Below, piece by piece: positions 1 through 8,288 of a DNA stretch of 64,000 nucleotides. Under the pieces are notes generated by a model. The model saw nothing but the letters and a program-made list of their open reading frames with translations, was not told the origin of the DNA and ran no database searches. Both the position numbers and the translations under genes were made by a program. The stretch is from Streptomyces sp. NBC_00461 (GTDB lineage: Bacteria > Actinomycetota > Actinomycetes > Streptomycetales > Streptomycetaceae). Each line of letters begins with the position of its first letter. Within the stretch, counting starts at the first letter, position 1. Where the stretch lies: positions 3,877,001-3,941,000 of the forward strand of contig NZ_CP107902.1 in NCBI RefSeq assembly GCF_036013935.1, in the 5' to 3' direction.

Positions 1-792
1 CTGGCGGAAGGCGTCACGGAACTCTCGAACGCGGCCGTGGAGCCGGAGATCGAGGACCTGATCTGCGTCCTGCAGAAGATGGGCGCCATCATCGCGATGG
101 ACACCGACCGCACCATCCGCATCACCGGTGTGGACAGCCTCGGCGGCTACAACCACCGCGCGCTCCCGGATCGCCTGGAGGCCGCCTCCTGGGCGTCCGC
201 GGCACTCGCCACCGAGGGCAACATCTACATCCGCGGCGCCCAGCAGCGCTCGATGATGACGTTCCTGAACACCTATCGGAAGGTGGGCGGTGCCTTCGAG
301 ATCGACGACGAGGGCATCCGTTTCTGGCACCCCGGCGGCCAGTTGAAGTCCATCGCACTCGAAACGGACGTGCACCCCGGCTTCCAGACGGACTGGCAGC
401 AGCCCCTGGTCGTCGCCCTGACCCAGGCCACGGGCCTGTCGATCATCCACGAGACGGTCTACGAGTCCCGCCTCGGCTTCACCTCCGCGCTCAACCAGAT
501 GGGTGCTCACATCCAGCTGTACCGCGAGTGCCTGGGTGGTTCCGACTGCCGCTTCGGCCAGCGCAACTTCCTCCACTCGGCCGTCGTCTCGGGCCCCACG
601 AAGCTCCAGGGCGCCGACCTGGTCATCCCCGACCTCCGCGGCGGCTTCTCGTACCTCATCGCCGCCCTCGCGGCCCAGGGCACGTCCCGCGTCCACGGCA
701 TCGACCTCATCAACCGCGGCTACGAGAACTTCATGGAAAAGCTCGTGGAACTCGGGGCGAAGGTCGAGCTGCCCGGCAAAGCACTCGGCTGA
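1..792 (+). CDS. murA: UDP-N-acetylglucosamine 1-carboxyvinyltransferase, 3' part
   Basis: MurA adds enolpyruvate from PEP to UDP-GlcNAc, the first committed cytoplasmic step of peptidoglycan synthesis. The frame is open from base 1, so the N-terminal part, including the PEP-reactive Cys/Asp loop, lies outside the window. The visible part has the EPSP-synthase/MurA fold signature: a TDWQQP segment, an ESR..F segment and a DLRGG..YLIAALAA segment. The protein ends in MEKLVELGAKVELPGKALG. The last 20 codons are repeated almost exactly 81 bases after the stop, so the present 3' end may have been replaced or rejoined. A hairpin follows the stop, and a strong bidirectional hairpin separates murA from the convergent HU gene. 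Family assignment is very sure. Confidence 0.95.
   Translation: MAEGVTELSNAAVEPEIEDLICVLQKMGAIIAMDTDRTIRITGVDSLGGYNHRALPDRLEAASWASAALATEGNIYIRGAQQRSMMTFLNTYRKVGGAFEIDDEGIRFWHPGGQLKSIALETDVHPGFQTDWQQPLVVALTQATGLSIIHETVYESRLGFTSALNQMGAHIQLYRECLGGSDCRFGQRNFLHSAVVSGPTKLQGADLVIPDLRGGFSYLIAALAAQGTSRVHGIDLINRGYENFMEKLVELGAKVELPGKALG
733..792 (+). repeat. First copy of the duplicated murA 3' end
   Basis: These 20 codons, including the stop, end the intact murA frame. A second copy with five substitutions starts 140 bases later and also ends in an in-frame stop. Confidence 0.9.
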
Positions 793-842
793 CCTCTGCC
801 TCGTGGCCCCGGCCCCGGGGCAACGCCGCTTCCGGCTGGGGG

Positions 843-862
843 TCCGGGGGTCAGCCCCCGGA
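843..862 (+). terminator. Hairpin after murA, possible terminator
   Basis: Eight-base perfect arms (tccggggg/cccccgga) close a four-base loop, with no T-run after it. The motif resembles the hairpin half of an intergenic element seen elsewhere in the window. It lies between the two copies of the murA end. Confidence 0.5.
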
Positions 863-872
863 TAGACACAGC

Positions 873-932
873 ATGGAGAAGCTCGTGGAACTCGGGGCGA
901 AGGTCGAGCTGCCCGGCAAGGCTCTCGGGTAA
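873..932 (+). pseudogene. Detached second copy of the murA C-terminal 19 codons plus stop
   Basis: This translates to exactly the same 19 residues as the murA C-terminus and ends in TAA instead of TGA. Against the first copy it has five base differences: four at third positions and one in the stop codon. Conservation at protein level means both copies were once functional gene ends. No open gene leads into it; an upstream frame overlapping the start of the copy belongs to intergenic sequence. The likely origin is a recombination or integration event at the 3' end of murA that supplied a new end and displaced the old one. Confidence 0.85.
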
Positions 933-985
933 CTCCAGCCAAATCCAGCCCGGCCGGCGTTTGAGGCCATCGGTAGGCGCGACAA

Positions 986-1025
986 CGATGGGGCGGCACC
1001 TGGAAGTCCAGGTGCCGCCCCATCG
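986..1025. terminator. Bidirectional hairpin between murA and HU
   Basis: Perfect 18-bp arms close a four-base AAGT loop between two convergent genes. It has no long T-run, as is usual for Streptomyces terminators, and can serve both strands. Confidence 0.8.
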
Positions 1026-1072
1026 CTTTGCCTACGTGGCCTGCACCGTCCCGTGAGGTGCAGACGGCAGGG

Positions 1073-1354
1073 TCACTTGCCCTTGGCGGCTTCCTTGAGC
1101 TTGCTGCCCGCGGAGACCTTGACGCTGTAGCCGGCCGGGATCTGGATCGGGTCGCCGGTCTGCGGGTTGCGCGCGGTGCGAGCGGCACGGTGGGTGCGCT
1201 CGAAGGTCAGGAAGCCGGGGATGGTGACCTTCTCGTCGCCCTTCGCGACGATCTCGCCGACGGTCTCGGCGAAGGCAGCCAGAACGGCGTCGGCGTCCTT
1301 GCGGGTCACCTCGGCGCGGTCGGCCAGCGCGGCCACCAGCTCACTGCGGTTCAT
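1073..1354 (-). CDS. hupA: Nucleoid protein HU, short form
   Basis: A 93-residue HU-family histone-like protein that binds and bends DNA as a dimer. It starts MNRSELVAALADRAEV. It contains the family signature GFLTFERTHRAARTARNPQTG, whose RTARNPQTG arm inserts into the minor groove, followed by IQIPAGYSVKVSAGSKLKEA. The open frame extends upstream, but the chosen ATG has a GGGAG ribosome site about 10 bases before it and gives the standard length. The Lys-rich C-terminal extension of the developmental HU paralogue of Streptomyces is absent, so this is the vegetative-type HU. It is convergent with murA. Confidence 0.95.
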   Translation of the reverse strand: MNRSELVAALADRAEVTRKDADAVLAAFAETVGEIVAKGDEKVTIPGFLTFERTHRAARTARNPQTGDPIQIPAGYSVKVSAGSKLKEAAKGK

Positions 1355-1698
1355 GTCGTTACTCCCGTGTTCTTCTTGCCGTTGAGGCGTGCCACGCGGC
1401 GGAGCCGCATATCGGGCACGGTGAAGCCGATGCTGCCAGGGTCCTCGGTGAGGCCCCGGACCCGGGTCCGTGGCCAGAGCCCTCGCGCCCCGGGACGCAT
1501 CCTGCCCCCACCTGCGGCGCGAAAGCCAATCCGGCACCCGCAGGAGTCGTGAGAACACCCTTGGGAGTCACACGAAAAGAGGGTCTGAGCCTGGCCGACA
1601 CGATAAACGTCGACCAGGAGGGCCGGGTTCCACGACGCGCCGATGCAAGGCCTTGCCGTGGCGATCCTCACAGCCTTGGCACATGCCCCGCCCCAGCC
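1355..1698. other. Gap between malic enzyme and HU
   Basis: This stretch should hold the HU promoter on the minus strand. Its open frames are shadows with no recognisable product. I see no strong hairpin and no clear promoter hexamers. Confidence 0.5.
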
Positions 1699-3111
1699 CT
1701 ACGACGCTGCCGCCGCCTTGGCCGCTTCCCGCACCGCACCGGCGACAGCGCCCGCGACCTTGTCGTTGAACACGCTCGGGATGATGTAGTTCGGGTTCAG
1801 CTCGTCCTCGGTCACCACGTCCGCGAGGGCGGTGGCGGCGGCCAGCATCATCTCGGTGTTGACCGTGCGGGACTGGGCGTCCAGCAGGCCCCGGAACACA
1901 CCCGGGAACACCAGCACGTTGTTGATCTGGTTCGGGAAGTCGGAGCGGCCGGTGGCCACAACCGCCGCCGTCTGCCGGGCGATTGCCGGGTCCACCTCGG
2001 GGTCGGGGTTCGCGAGCGCGAACACGATGGCACCCTCGGCCATGGCGGCCACATCGTTGCCGTCCAGCACGTTCGGGGCGGAGACGCCGATGAAGACGTC
2101 CGCTCCGCGAACGGCTTCCTTCAGCGTGCCGGTCAGGCCCTCGGGGTTGGTGTTGTCGGCGATCCAGCGCAGCGGCGAGTCCACGGCGGCCTCGCGCAGG
2201 TCCTCGCGGCCGATGTGCACGACGCCGTGGATGTCGGCGACGACGGCGTTCTTGAGGCCCGCCGCGAGCAGCAGCTTGAGGATGGCCGTACCGGCCGCGC
2301 CGGCGCCGGACATGACGACCCGGATGTTCTCGATCGCCTTGCCGGTGACGCGCAGTGCGTTCGTCAGGGCGGCGAGGACGACGATCGCGGTGCCGTGCTG
2401 GTCGTCGTGGAAGACGGGGATGTCGAGGGCCTCGCGCAGGCGCGCCTCGATCTCGAAGCAGCGGGGCGCGGAGATGTCCTCAAGGTTGATACCGGCGAAG
2501 CCCGGGGCGATCGCCTTGACGATCGCGACGATCTCGTCGGTGTCCTGGGTGTCGAGGCACAGCGGCCAGGCGTCGATGTCGGCGAAGCGCTTGAAGAGGG
2601 CCGCCTTGCCCTCCATGACCGGCATGGCGGCCATCGGGCCGATGTTGCCGAGGCCAAGCACGGCCGAGCCGTCCGTCACGACTGCGACGGTGTTGCGCTT
2701 GATGGTGAGGCGGCGGGCGTCCTCGGGGTTCTCGGCGATCGCCATGCAGACGCGGGCCACACCCGGCGTGTAGACCATGGAGAGGTCGTCACGGTTGCGG
2801 ATGGGGTGCTTGGACTGCATCTCGATCTTGCCGCCGAGGTGCATCAGGAACGTACGGTCGGAGACCTTGCCGAGGGTGACGCCCTCGATGCCGCGCAACT
2901 GCTGGACGATCTCGTCCGCGTGGGCGGTGGAGCTGGCCGCGATGGTGACGTCGATACGGAGCTTCTCGTGACCGGAGGCGGTCACGTCGAGGCCGGTCAC
3001 CGAGCCTCCGTGGGACTCTACGGCCGTGGTGATCTGGGAGACCGCGGTTCCGCTCGCGGGCACCTCCAACCGGACCGTAATCGAGTAGGAGACGCTGGGC
3101 GCCGTTGCCAT
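1699..3111 (-). CDS. NAD(P)-dependent malic enzyme with N-terminal ACT domain
   Basis: Decarboxylates malate to pyruvate with reduction of NAD(P), linking the TCA cycle to pyruvate. The 470 residues carry an ACT-like small-molecule domain at about 8-80. The malic-enzyme core follows: YTPGVA near 114, the catalytic lysine region GKAALFKRFADIDA (about 168-181), metal-binding residues in EDISAPRCFEIE (211-222) and FHDDQHGTA (235-242), and a Rossmann motif GAGAAG at 269-274. The ATG is preceded by a good GGAGGA ribosome site. I recall the S. coelicolor orthologue as the NAD-dependent malic enzyme, but cofactor choice cannot be read safely here. Confidence 0.92.
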   Translation of the reverse strand: MATAPSVSYSITVRLEVPASGTAVSQITTAVESHGGSVTGLDVTASGHEKLRIDVTIAASSTAHADEIVQQLRGIEGVTLGKVSDRTFLMHLGGKIEMQSKHPIRNRDDLSMVYTPGVARVCMAIAENPEDARRLTIKRNTVAVVTDGSAVLGLGNIGPMAAMPVMEGKAALFKRFADIDAWPLCLDTQDTDEIVAIVKAIAPGFAGINLEDISAPRCFEIEARLREALDIPVFHDDQHGTAIVVLAALTNALRVTGKAIENIRVVMSGAGAAGTAILKLLLAAGLKNAVVADIHGVVHIGREDLREAAVDSPLRWIADNTNPEGLTGTLKEAVRGADVFIGVSAPNVLDGNDVAAMAEGAIVFALANPDPEVDPAIARQTAAVVATGRSDFPNQINNVLVFPGVFRGLLDAQSRTVNTEMMLAAATALADVVTEDELNPNYIIPSVFNDKVAGAVAGAVREAAKAAAAS

Positions 3112-3219
3112 GTCCGACTTCCTCCGCTTTCACCGTGACGCTGGGTATGCCGTCCGATGGTCGCACCTACCGTCGGGTAAGCGTTAGTCACTCTGGATTG
3201 CGAACGTTTTGTTCACGGC

Positions 3220-3255
3220 AAAAAAAGTCCCGCGTCACGATGTGACGCGGGACTT
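3220..3255 (-). terminator. Rho-independent terminator with U-run
   Basis: Thirteen-bp perfect arms (aagtcccgcgtca and its complement) close a five-base loop. Read on the minus strand, the stem is followed by seven T residues. This is one of only two textbook intrinsic terminators in the window. It ends the structured RNA candidate downstream of the helicase. Confidence 0.85.
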
Positions 3256-3365
3256 GCAGGTCAAGTGGCACCGACCCGCCATGCTCGCCTCGCGGCAAGT
3301 GGTCGCTCGTAGCGACGAAGGTTGGGCCCGGGGGCTTGGATCGAGCCGGTGCCACACCCAGGCTA
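3220..3365 (-). ncRNA. Candidate structured small RNA between helicase and malic enzyme
   Basis: Between the helicase stop and the malic-enzyme start the minus strand could make an RNA of about 140 nt ending in the intrinsic terminator. A 9-bp inverted repeat (gtggcaccg/cggtgccac, at 3265-3273 and 3347-3355) closes a domain of about 73 nt. That domain holds a perfect 6-bp hairpin (gtcgct, loop cgt, agcgac) and a GGGCCCGGGGG tract. I found no open frame with coding character. I recall a small RNA reported near the corresponding S. coelicolor helicase gene, but cannot verify it. The 5' end is a guess: it could be an independent RNA or the structured 3' UTR of the helicase mRNA. Confidence 0.55.
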
Positions 3366-3411
3366 ACAAACAGATCCCGTAAGGCCATTCCCGTACCGAG
3401 AGTTCATCCGG

Positions 3412-5784
3412 TTACTCGTCCCGGAGCAGGTCTGGAACTCCGTTCGGGTCCGGTTCGTCCCGGTCCGCCGAGACGATCGTCAGCTGCTGGGTGGCCCGGG
3501 TGAGGGCCACGTACAGCACGCGCAGGCCCGCCGGGGACTCGTCGGCGATCTCCGCGGGCGAGACCACGACCGTCGCGTCGTACTCCAGGCCCTTCGCCTC
3601 CAGGCTGCCGAGGGCCACCACCCTCTCGCCGAGTCCGGCGAGCCAGCGGGCCGCCTCTTCGCGGCGCTGCATGGCGACGACGACGCCGACGGTGCCGTCG
3701 ACGCGGTCCAGGAGGCGGGCGGCCTCCGCGCGGACGGTCTGTGGGAGGGAGTCCCGTACGACGCTGAAGCGGGGTTCGACGCCGGTGGAGCGTACCGCCG
3801 ACGGGGACTTCGAACCGGGCATCGCGAGGGCCAGCACCTTGGCCGCCAGTTCGGCGATCTCGGCCGGGTTGCGGTAGTTGACGGTGAGCTGGAAGCGGCG
3901 GCGGGGGCGGGTGCCGAGGGCCTCGTCGCGAGCCTCGGCCGCCTCGTCGGGGTCGGACCAGGAGGACTGGGCCGGGTCGCCGACGACCGTCCAGGTGGCG
4001 TGCCGGCCGCGGCGGCCGACCATGCGCCACTGCATGGGCGTGAGGTCCTGGGCCTCGTCGACGATGACGTGGGCGTACTCGGTGCGCTCCTGAGCGAGCC
4101 GTTCGGCCCGCTCGCGCTGCGACTCCTCGCGCACCGGCATCAGTTCGTCCAGGCCGGTCAGCTGGTCGAGCGGGTCCAGCTCGCGCTTCTTCTTCGGGCG
4201 GACCGGACTGCCGAGGATCGACTGGAGTTCGTCGAGCATGGCGATGTCGTGCACGGAGTGGCCGTCTCGGCGCAGCGAGCGGGCGACCCGGCGGACCTCG
4301 CCGGGGTTGAGGATGCGGCGGGCCCAGCGGCCCAGGCGCCGTTCGTCGGACATGGCGGCCAGGACGGCCCCGGGGGTCAGCTCCGGCCACCAGGCGTCGA
4401 GGAACGTGATGAAGCTGTCCTCGTCGCAGATGTCCTCGTCGAAGGAGGAGCGCAGCTCGGCGGCCAGCTCCGGGTCGGTGTGCCGGCCGGCCGCGCCGGA
4501 CTGTGCCCACAGGGCGTCGAGGAGGAGCTTGCGGGCGCGGGGGCGCAGCAGGTTGACGGGCGCGGTGCCGCCGAGGACGGCTCTTCGCACGCGGTCCAGC
4601 TCCGGTGCCTGAAGCTCCAGACGCCGGCCGAAGGCGACGACACGCAGGCGGGTGGGCTGGGCGGCAGGGGTGGCGGCGTCGGTGTCGTCGCCGAGGGCGA
4701 GCTGACCGGAGGCGGGGGCGGCCGACCCGAGCTCCAGCGCCCCCCGCGCCGCCTTCCGCAGGACCTTGAGCATGCGGTACGAGCCCTTGGCGCGGGCGAT
4801 GGCCGGGGAGTCGTACAGGGTCGCCTCGGCGCCGACCGCGTCCACGGCGAGTGAGCCGATCGCGCGGATGGCGACCTGGCCCTCCTCGCCGAGGGAGGGC
4901 AGGACGCCCTCGGTGTAGGCGACGAGCAGCGGGGTCGGGGAAACGATGAGGATGCCGCCCGCGTACCGGCGCCGGTCCTGGTAGAGGAGGTAGGCGGCAC
5001 GGTGGAGCGCCACGGCCGTCTTGCCCGTGCCCGGGCCGCCCTCGACGTAGGTCACCGAGGCGGCGGGGGCGCGGATGACCATGTCCTGCTCGGCCTGGAT
5101 GGAGGCGACGATGTCCCGCATGGTGTGGCTGCGGGCCTGGCCGAGGGCGGCCATCAGGGCGCCGTCGCCGATGACGGGCAGCTGGCGGCCGTCGAGGAAT
5201 GCCTTGAGCTCGGGGCGCATCAGGTCGTCCTCGACACCGAGGACCCTGCGGCCCTTGGAGCGGATGACGCGCCGGCGCACGACCCGGCCGGGGTCGACGG
5301 GGGTGGAGCGGTAGAACGGGGCGGCCGCGGGGGCCCGCCAGTCGATGACGAGGGGGGCGTACTCGGAGTCCAGTACGCCGATGCGGCCGATGTGCAGGGT
5401 CTCGGCGATGTCGGCGGTGTTGTCGTCCCGGACCGCTCCGTCGGCGGGCTCTATGGCGGTGTAGGCGCCGTCCGGCCCCTTCTTGCCGTCCTTGCCGGGC
5501 AGCAGATCGATCCGTCCGAACAGGAAGTCCTCGAACTCGTTGTTGAGCCGGTTGAGATGGACCCCCGCCCGGAAGACCTGTGCGTCCCGCTCGGCGAGCG
5601 CGCCGGGCGTTCCGACGTGGCCTCGCTTGGCGGCGTCGTGCATGAGGAACTCCGCCTCGTGGATCTTCTCCTCGAGGCGCCGGTACACCCGGTCCAGGTG
5701 TTCCTGTTCGACGCTGATCTCCTGGTCGCGACTTGAGTCGTGATCCGGGTCGAGCGCGGTTTCCTGTTGAGCCTGTGCGGCCAC
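3412..5784 (-). CDS. HelD/HelR-like UvrD-family ATPase acting on RNA polymerase
   Basis: A 790-residue superfamily-1 helicase-like protein. HelD-class proteins use ATP to pry stalled RNA polymerase off DNA, and some actinobacterial members (HelR) protect it from rifampicin. An N-terminal helical arm (about 28-90) would enter the polymerase secondary channel. Walker A is GGPGTGKT at 249-256. A Walker B HVIVDEAQDLTPMQW segment lies near 585, followed by VVGDPAQSSW, and VLYVALTRAT near the C-terminus is motif VI. HelD-type proteins lack the accessory domains of true UvrD/Rep. I see no rifamycin-associated element upstream. HelD versus HelR is not settled. Confidence 0.85.
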   Translation of the reverse strand: MAAQAQQETALDPDHDSSRDQEISVEQEHLDRVYRRLEEKIHEAEFLMHDAAKRGHVGTPGALAERDAQVFRAGVHLNRLNNEFEDFLFGRIDLLPGKDGKKGPDGAYTAIEPADGAVRDDNTADIAETLHIGRIGVLDSEYAPLVIDWRAPAAAPFYRSTPVDPGRVVRRRVIRSKGRRVLGVEDDLMRPELKAFLDGRQLPVIGDGALMAALGQARSHTMRDIVASIQAEQDMVIRAPAASVTYVEGGPGTGKTAVALHRAAYLLYQDRRRYAGGILIVSPTPLLVAYTEGVLPSLGEEGQVAIRAIGSLAVDAVGAEATLYDSPAIARAKGSYRMLKVLRKAARGALELGSAAPASGQLALGDDTDAATPAAQPTRLRVVAFGRRLELQAPELDRVRRAVLGGTAPVNLLRPRARKLLLDALWAQSGAAGRHTDPELAAELRSSFDEDICDEDSFITFLDAWWPELTPGAVLAAMSDERRLGRWARRILNPGEVRRVARSLRRDGHSVHDIAMLDELQSILGSPVRPKKKRELDPLDQLTGLDELMPVREESQRERAERLAQERTEYAHVIVDEAQDLTPMQWRMVGRRGRHATWTVVGDPAQSSWSDPDEAAEARDEALGTRPRRRFQLTVNYRNPAEIAELAAKVLALAMPGSKSPSAVRSTGVEPRFSVVRDSLPQTVRAEAARLLDRVDGTVGVVVAMQRREEAARWLAGLGERVVALGSLEAKGLEYDATVVVSPAEIADESPAGLRVLYVALTRATQQLTIVSADRDEPDPNGVPDLLRDE

Positions 5785-5853
5785 CGGGCCCCCTTCTGAC
5801 GTGCTCGGCAGCCGTCAACCGTACGCGAAAGGGACCCGGCAAAGCTACGTACG

Positions 5854-6675
5854 CTACGCGTCGATCTCCACGAGCTTCTTGCCGTCGAAGGTCATGACCT
5901 CGAAGTGGTCGATGTCATTGGGCTGCAGAGCCGCGCCGCCCTGGGCGTAGAGAGGCTCCTTGGCCTCCTCGGACTTGGCGTTCGCGATGCCGTAGCCCCA
6001 CTTCGGGACCGACCAGGAGGACATCGTCTCGCGCTCGCCGTTCTTGCCGACGGCGATGAGCGAGCACTTCAACGGGCCCTTGACGTTGCTGAGCTCGACG
6101 ACACCCCAGGTGCCCCACTCCTTCTCCTGCATCGCCACGGTCGCCTTGACCTTGGTGGACGGGTCCGTCGCCGTCACCTTGTCGGAGAGGGTGCTGAAGG
6201 CCGCCTTGGCGCCGGCCGCGAGCGGGGTGGCGGTCTTTCCGGAGTCGCTGCCGCCGTTGACGGCCATGACGGTCAGCGGACCGCCGATGATCAGTGCCGC
6301 CGCGGCCGCGACCAGGTAGAAGCCCTTGCGCCGCTTCTGTGCCCGGCGTTCGGAGACCTCGTCGACCAGCCGCTCCGCGAGCCGCGGGCTGGGCCGTGCC
6401 GACAGGGATTCCCCGATCGCGGGTGAACCGGTTCCGGGCAGGTCCGCGAGCGCGGCCATCATCGGTTCCATCCCGGCCAGCTCGTCGAGCTGCTGGGCGC
6501 ACCATTCGCAGGTGGCGAGGTGTGCCTCGAAAGCGGTTGCCTCGGCATCGTCGAGGATCCCGAGGGCGTAGGCACCGACCGTTTCGTGCTCGCTCGGGCC
6601 CGGAGATCCCATCATGGAGCCAGACATACCCGAACCACCTGTACCGAATCCTTGGTTTCCCCCGTAAACACTCAT
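5854..6675 (-). CDS. rsuA: Anti-sigma factor for SigU, zinc anti-sigma family
   Basis: A 273-residue single-pass membrane anti-sigma factor expected to hold SigU inactive. The N-terminal part has the ZAS zinc motif: His30, then HLATCEWC with His52, Cys56 and Cys59. One transmembrane helix follows (about 117-137) after a basic AQKRRK stop. The remaining 135 or so residues would be outside the membrane and could sense envelope signals. Its ATG overlaps the sigU stop by one base (TGATG), so translation is coupled and stoichiometry fixed. A longer upstream frame exists but lies inside sigU. The symbol is from recalled S. coelicolor naming. Confidence 0.88.
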   Translation of the reverse strand: MSVYGGNQGFGTGGSGMSGSMMGSPGPSEHETVGAYALGILDDAEATAFEAHLATCEWCAQQLDELAGMEPMMAALADLPGTGSPAIGESLSARPSPRLAERLVDEVSERRAQKRRKGFYLVAAAAALIIGGPLTVMAVNGGSDSGKTATPLAAGAKAAFSTLSDKVTATDPSTKVKATVAMQEKEWGTWGVVELSNVKGPLKCSLIAVGKNGERETMSSWSVPKWGYGIANAKSEEAKEPLYAQGGAALQPNDIDHFEVMTFDGKKLVEIDA

Positions 6676-7196
6676 CACGCCGTCACCCCCCGCTCCTCCA
6701 GTGCCAGCTTCATCGACCGCAGGGCGTAGAACACCCGGGACCGCACCGTGCCACTGGGAATGCCCAGCGTCTCGGCCGCCTCGTTGACGGTACGCCCCTT
6801 GAAGTACGTTTCGACGAGTACCTCCCGGTGGGCAGGGGTCAGGTCGTCGAGCGCATCGGACAGCGTCATCAGCCACAGCGCCTTGTCGATCTCGTCCTCC
6901 GCGGGGATGACCTCCAGCGGCGACGGATCGACCTCCTGCGGCCGGGCCTGCCGGCTGCGGTGGCCGTCGATGACGATGCGGCGCGCAACCGTCACCAGCC
7001 AGGGGCGTACCGATCCGGTCGCCCGATTGAGCTGACCGGCGTTCTTCCAGGCACGGATTAGCGTCTCCTGAACCACGTCCTCGGCACGCTGCCGATCTCC
7101 GGCGACCAGCCGGAGTACGTACGCAAGGAGAGGTCCGGCGTGCTCGCGATAGAGGGCACGCATCAGCTCCTCATCTGGTTCCGAGGGCTGGGACAT
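6675..7196 (-). CDS. sigU: ECF RNA polymerase sigma factor SigU
   Basis: A 173-residue extracytoplasmic-function sigma factor. Region 2 is visible as LYREHAGPLLAYVLRLVAGD followed by AEDVVQETLIRAW. Region 4 is LTPAHREVLVETYFKGRTVNE with the helix-turn-helix AAETLGIPSGTVRSRVFYAL. The frame is open further upstream, but the chosen ATG matches the usual ECF start and has GAGGG about 11 bases before it. It is the first gene of a two-gene unit with its anti-sigma factor. In S. coelicolor SigU activity affects development and secreted proteins; that role is recalled. Confidence 0.9.
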   Translation of the reverse strand: MSQPSEPDEELMRALYREHAGPLLAYVLRLVAGDRQRAEDVVQETLIRAWKNAGQLNRATGSVRPWLVTVARRIVIDGHRSRQARPQEVDPSPLEVIPAEDEIDKALWLMTLSDALDDLTPAHREVLVETYFKGRTVNEAAETLGIPSGTVRSRVFYALRSMKLALEERGVTA

Positions 7197-7513
7197 GCGA
7201 TGTCGGGCCCTCGATCCACGTTCATTGGCCACGACGGAATCCTTGCGCACGCCCACCTCCGATGTCCGGGGGTTCCCCCGTTCGGTCGCTCGTGCACAGG
7301 TACGGATGTGGTGCGCGTCATGTTCAAAGTGGGATGACAGTTTTCTTCTGCGTGACGTGACGAGGGGGACATGGGTGCACATTCCCCCCGTGCGATCTTT
7401 ACATTTCCGACACACTGGCAAGATCGCAACAGCTGCCCGTGTCACGCGTGGGGTAAACGATGTGTAATCGAAATCACTTCGACGATCGATTCACATAAGG
7501 AGCATAACGGGCG

Positions 7514-8113
7514 TCAGGCGCGGGCGAGGGCCGCCCGCCGACGGTGCCGGGCCACCCTTTCGCGGTTCCCACAGACCTCACTGGAGCACCAGCGCCTCCT
7601 GCGCCCCCGCGATGAATCGACGTAGACGATCGGGCAGTTGTCCCCTTCGCACTGCCGCAGACCGGCCCGCGCGACGGGGTCCGTGAGCAGTTCCACGGCG
7701 TCCCGGGCGATCGCCCCCAGCAGCGCCGCGCACTGGGGCACTCCCTCCAACTCGCGGACGAGCGAGCCGTCCTCGCCCCGTACGGCCCGTGGCGCGGGCG
7801 GCGAGACGCGGGCCAGCTCGTTGACGCGGCCGAGCGCGAGGTCGTAAGACGGCCGGGGCACGGTCGGCGTCAGTCCACCGCGCACCAACTGTCCTATCTG
7901 TCCGCGCAGTTCACGGAAGGCGACCAGCCAGGACGGGTCGGCGTGGGCCAGCGAGGTCGTCGCCGGGACCAGCCCCGCCCCGGTGACCCAGGCGCACAGC
8001 ACCCCCACGGAGTCGAACCGCTCCACGGGGTGGGTGGTGGCGAGGAGGTCGAGACAGATCCGACCGGCGTCGAATCGCAGCTCGTACGCGACCGTGACCG
8101 TACCCAGTGCCAT
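7514..8113 (-). CDS. CGNR zinc-finger regulator with ABATE domain
   Basis: A 199-residue protein of the stress-induced ABATE/CGNR type. The N-terminal 130 residues are the helical ABATE-like domain, starting with a small beta segment (RFDAGRICLDLLAT). The C-terminal zinc finger has Cys155, Cys160, Cys176 and Cys181, the last opening the CGNRERVARHR DNA-binding motif that names the family. Members are predicted transcription regulators. It stands alone, upstream of sigU on the same strand with a gap of more than 300 bases, so co-transcription is not implied. Its targets cannot be inferred. Confidence 0.85.
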   Translation of the reverse strand: MALGTVTVAYELRFDAGRICLDLLATTHPVERFDSVGVLCAWVTGAGLVPATTSLAHADPSWLVAFRELRGQIGQLVRGGLTPTVPRPSYDLALGRVNELARVSPPAPRAVRGEDGSLVRELEGVPQCAALLGAIARDAVELLTDPVARAGLRQCEGDNCPIVYVDSSRGRRRRWCSSEVCGNRERVARHRRRAALARA

Positions 8114-8288
8114 GTGCCTGTCACCGCCTGGCTCGGGAAACCTGAGGGCTGAGGAACCGATCCCTCATACAGTGCCTGCCCGTTCGCGCGGCCGGAACCC
8201 CTCGTACCGGCGGCTGGTGGACGAGCGCTTATGCGGGTGCGCGTCTCGGCGATGTCCCGGCCGCCGCGCCGCCCGTTGACTTGAGGGC

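Noticed and set aside
1549..3138. Long plus-strand frame over the malic enzyme gene
   Set aside because: His/Asp/Gly/Arg-rich shadow of the minus-strand gene, as expected in high-GC DNA; no family features.
3220..3365. Cyclic-di-AMP (ydaO) or other known riboswitch
   Set aside because: No match to the conserved cores I know, and it does not precede a start codon on its own strand.
3404..5842. 812-codon minus frame overlapping the helicase
   Set aside because: Arg/Pro/Gly-rich frame-shifted shadow; the 790-codon frame holds all helicase motifs.
5785..5860. Rifamycin-associated element upstream of the HelD-like gene
   Set aside because: I did not find the GGGGCTT...AAGCCCC-type inverted repeat in the short upstream region.
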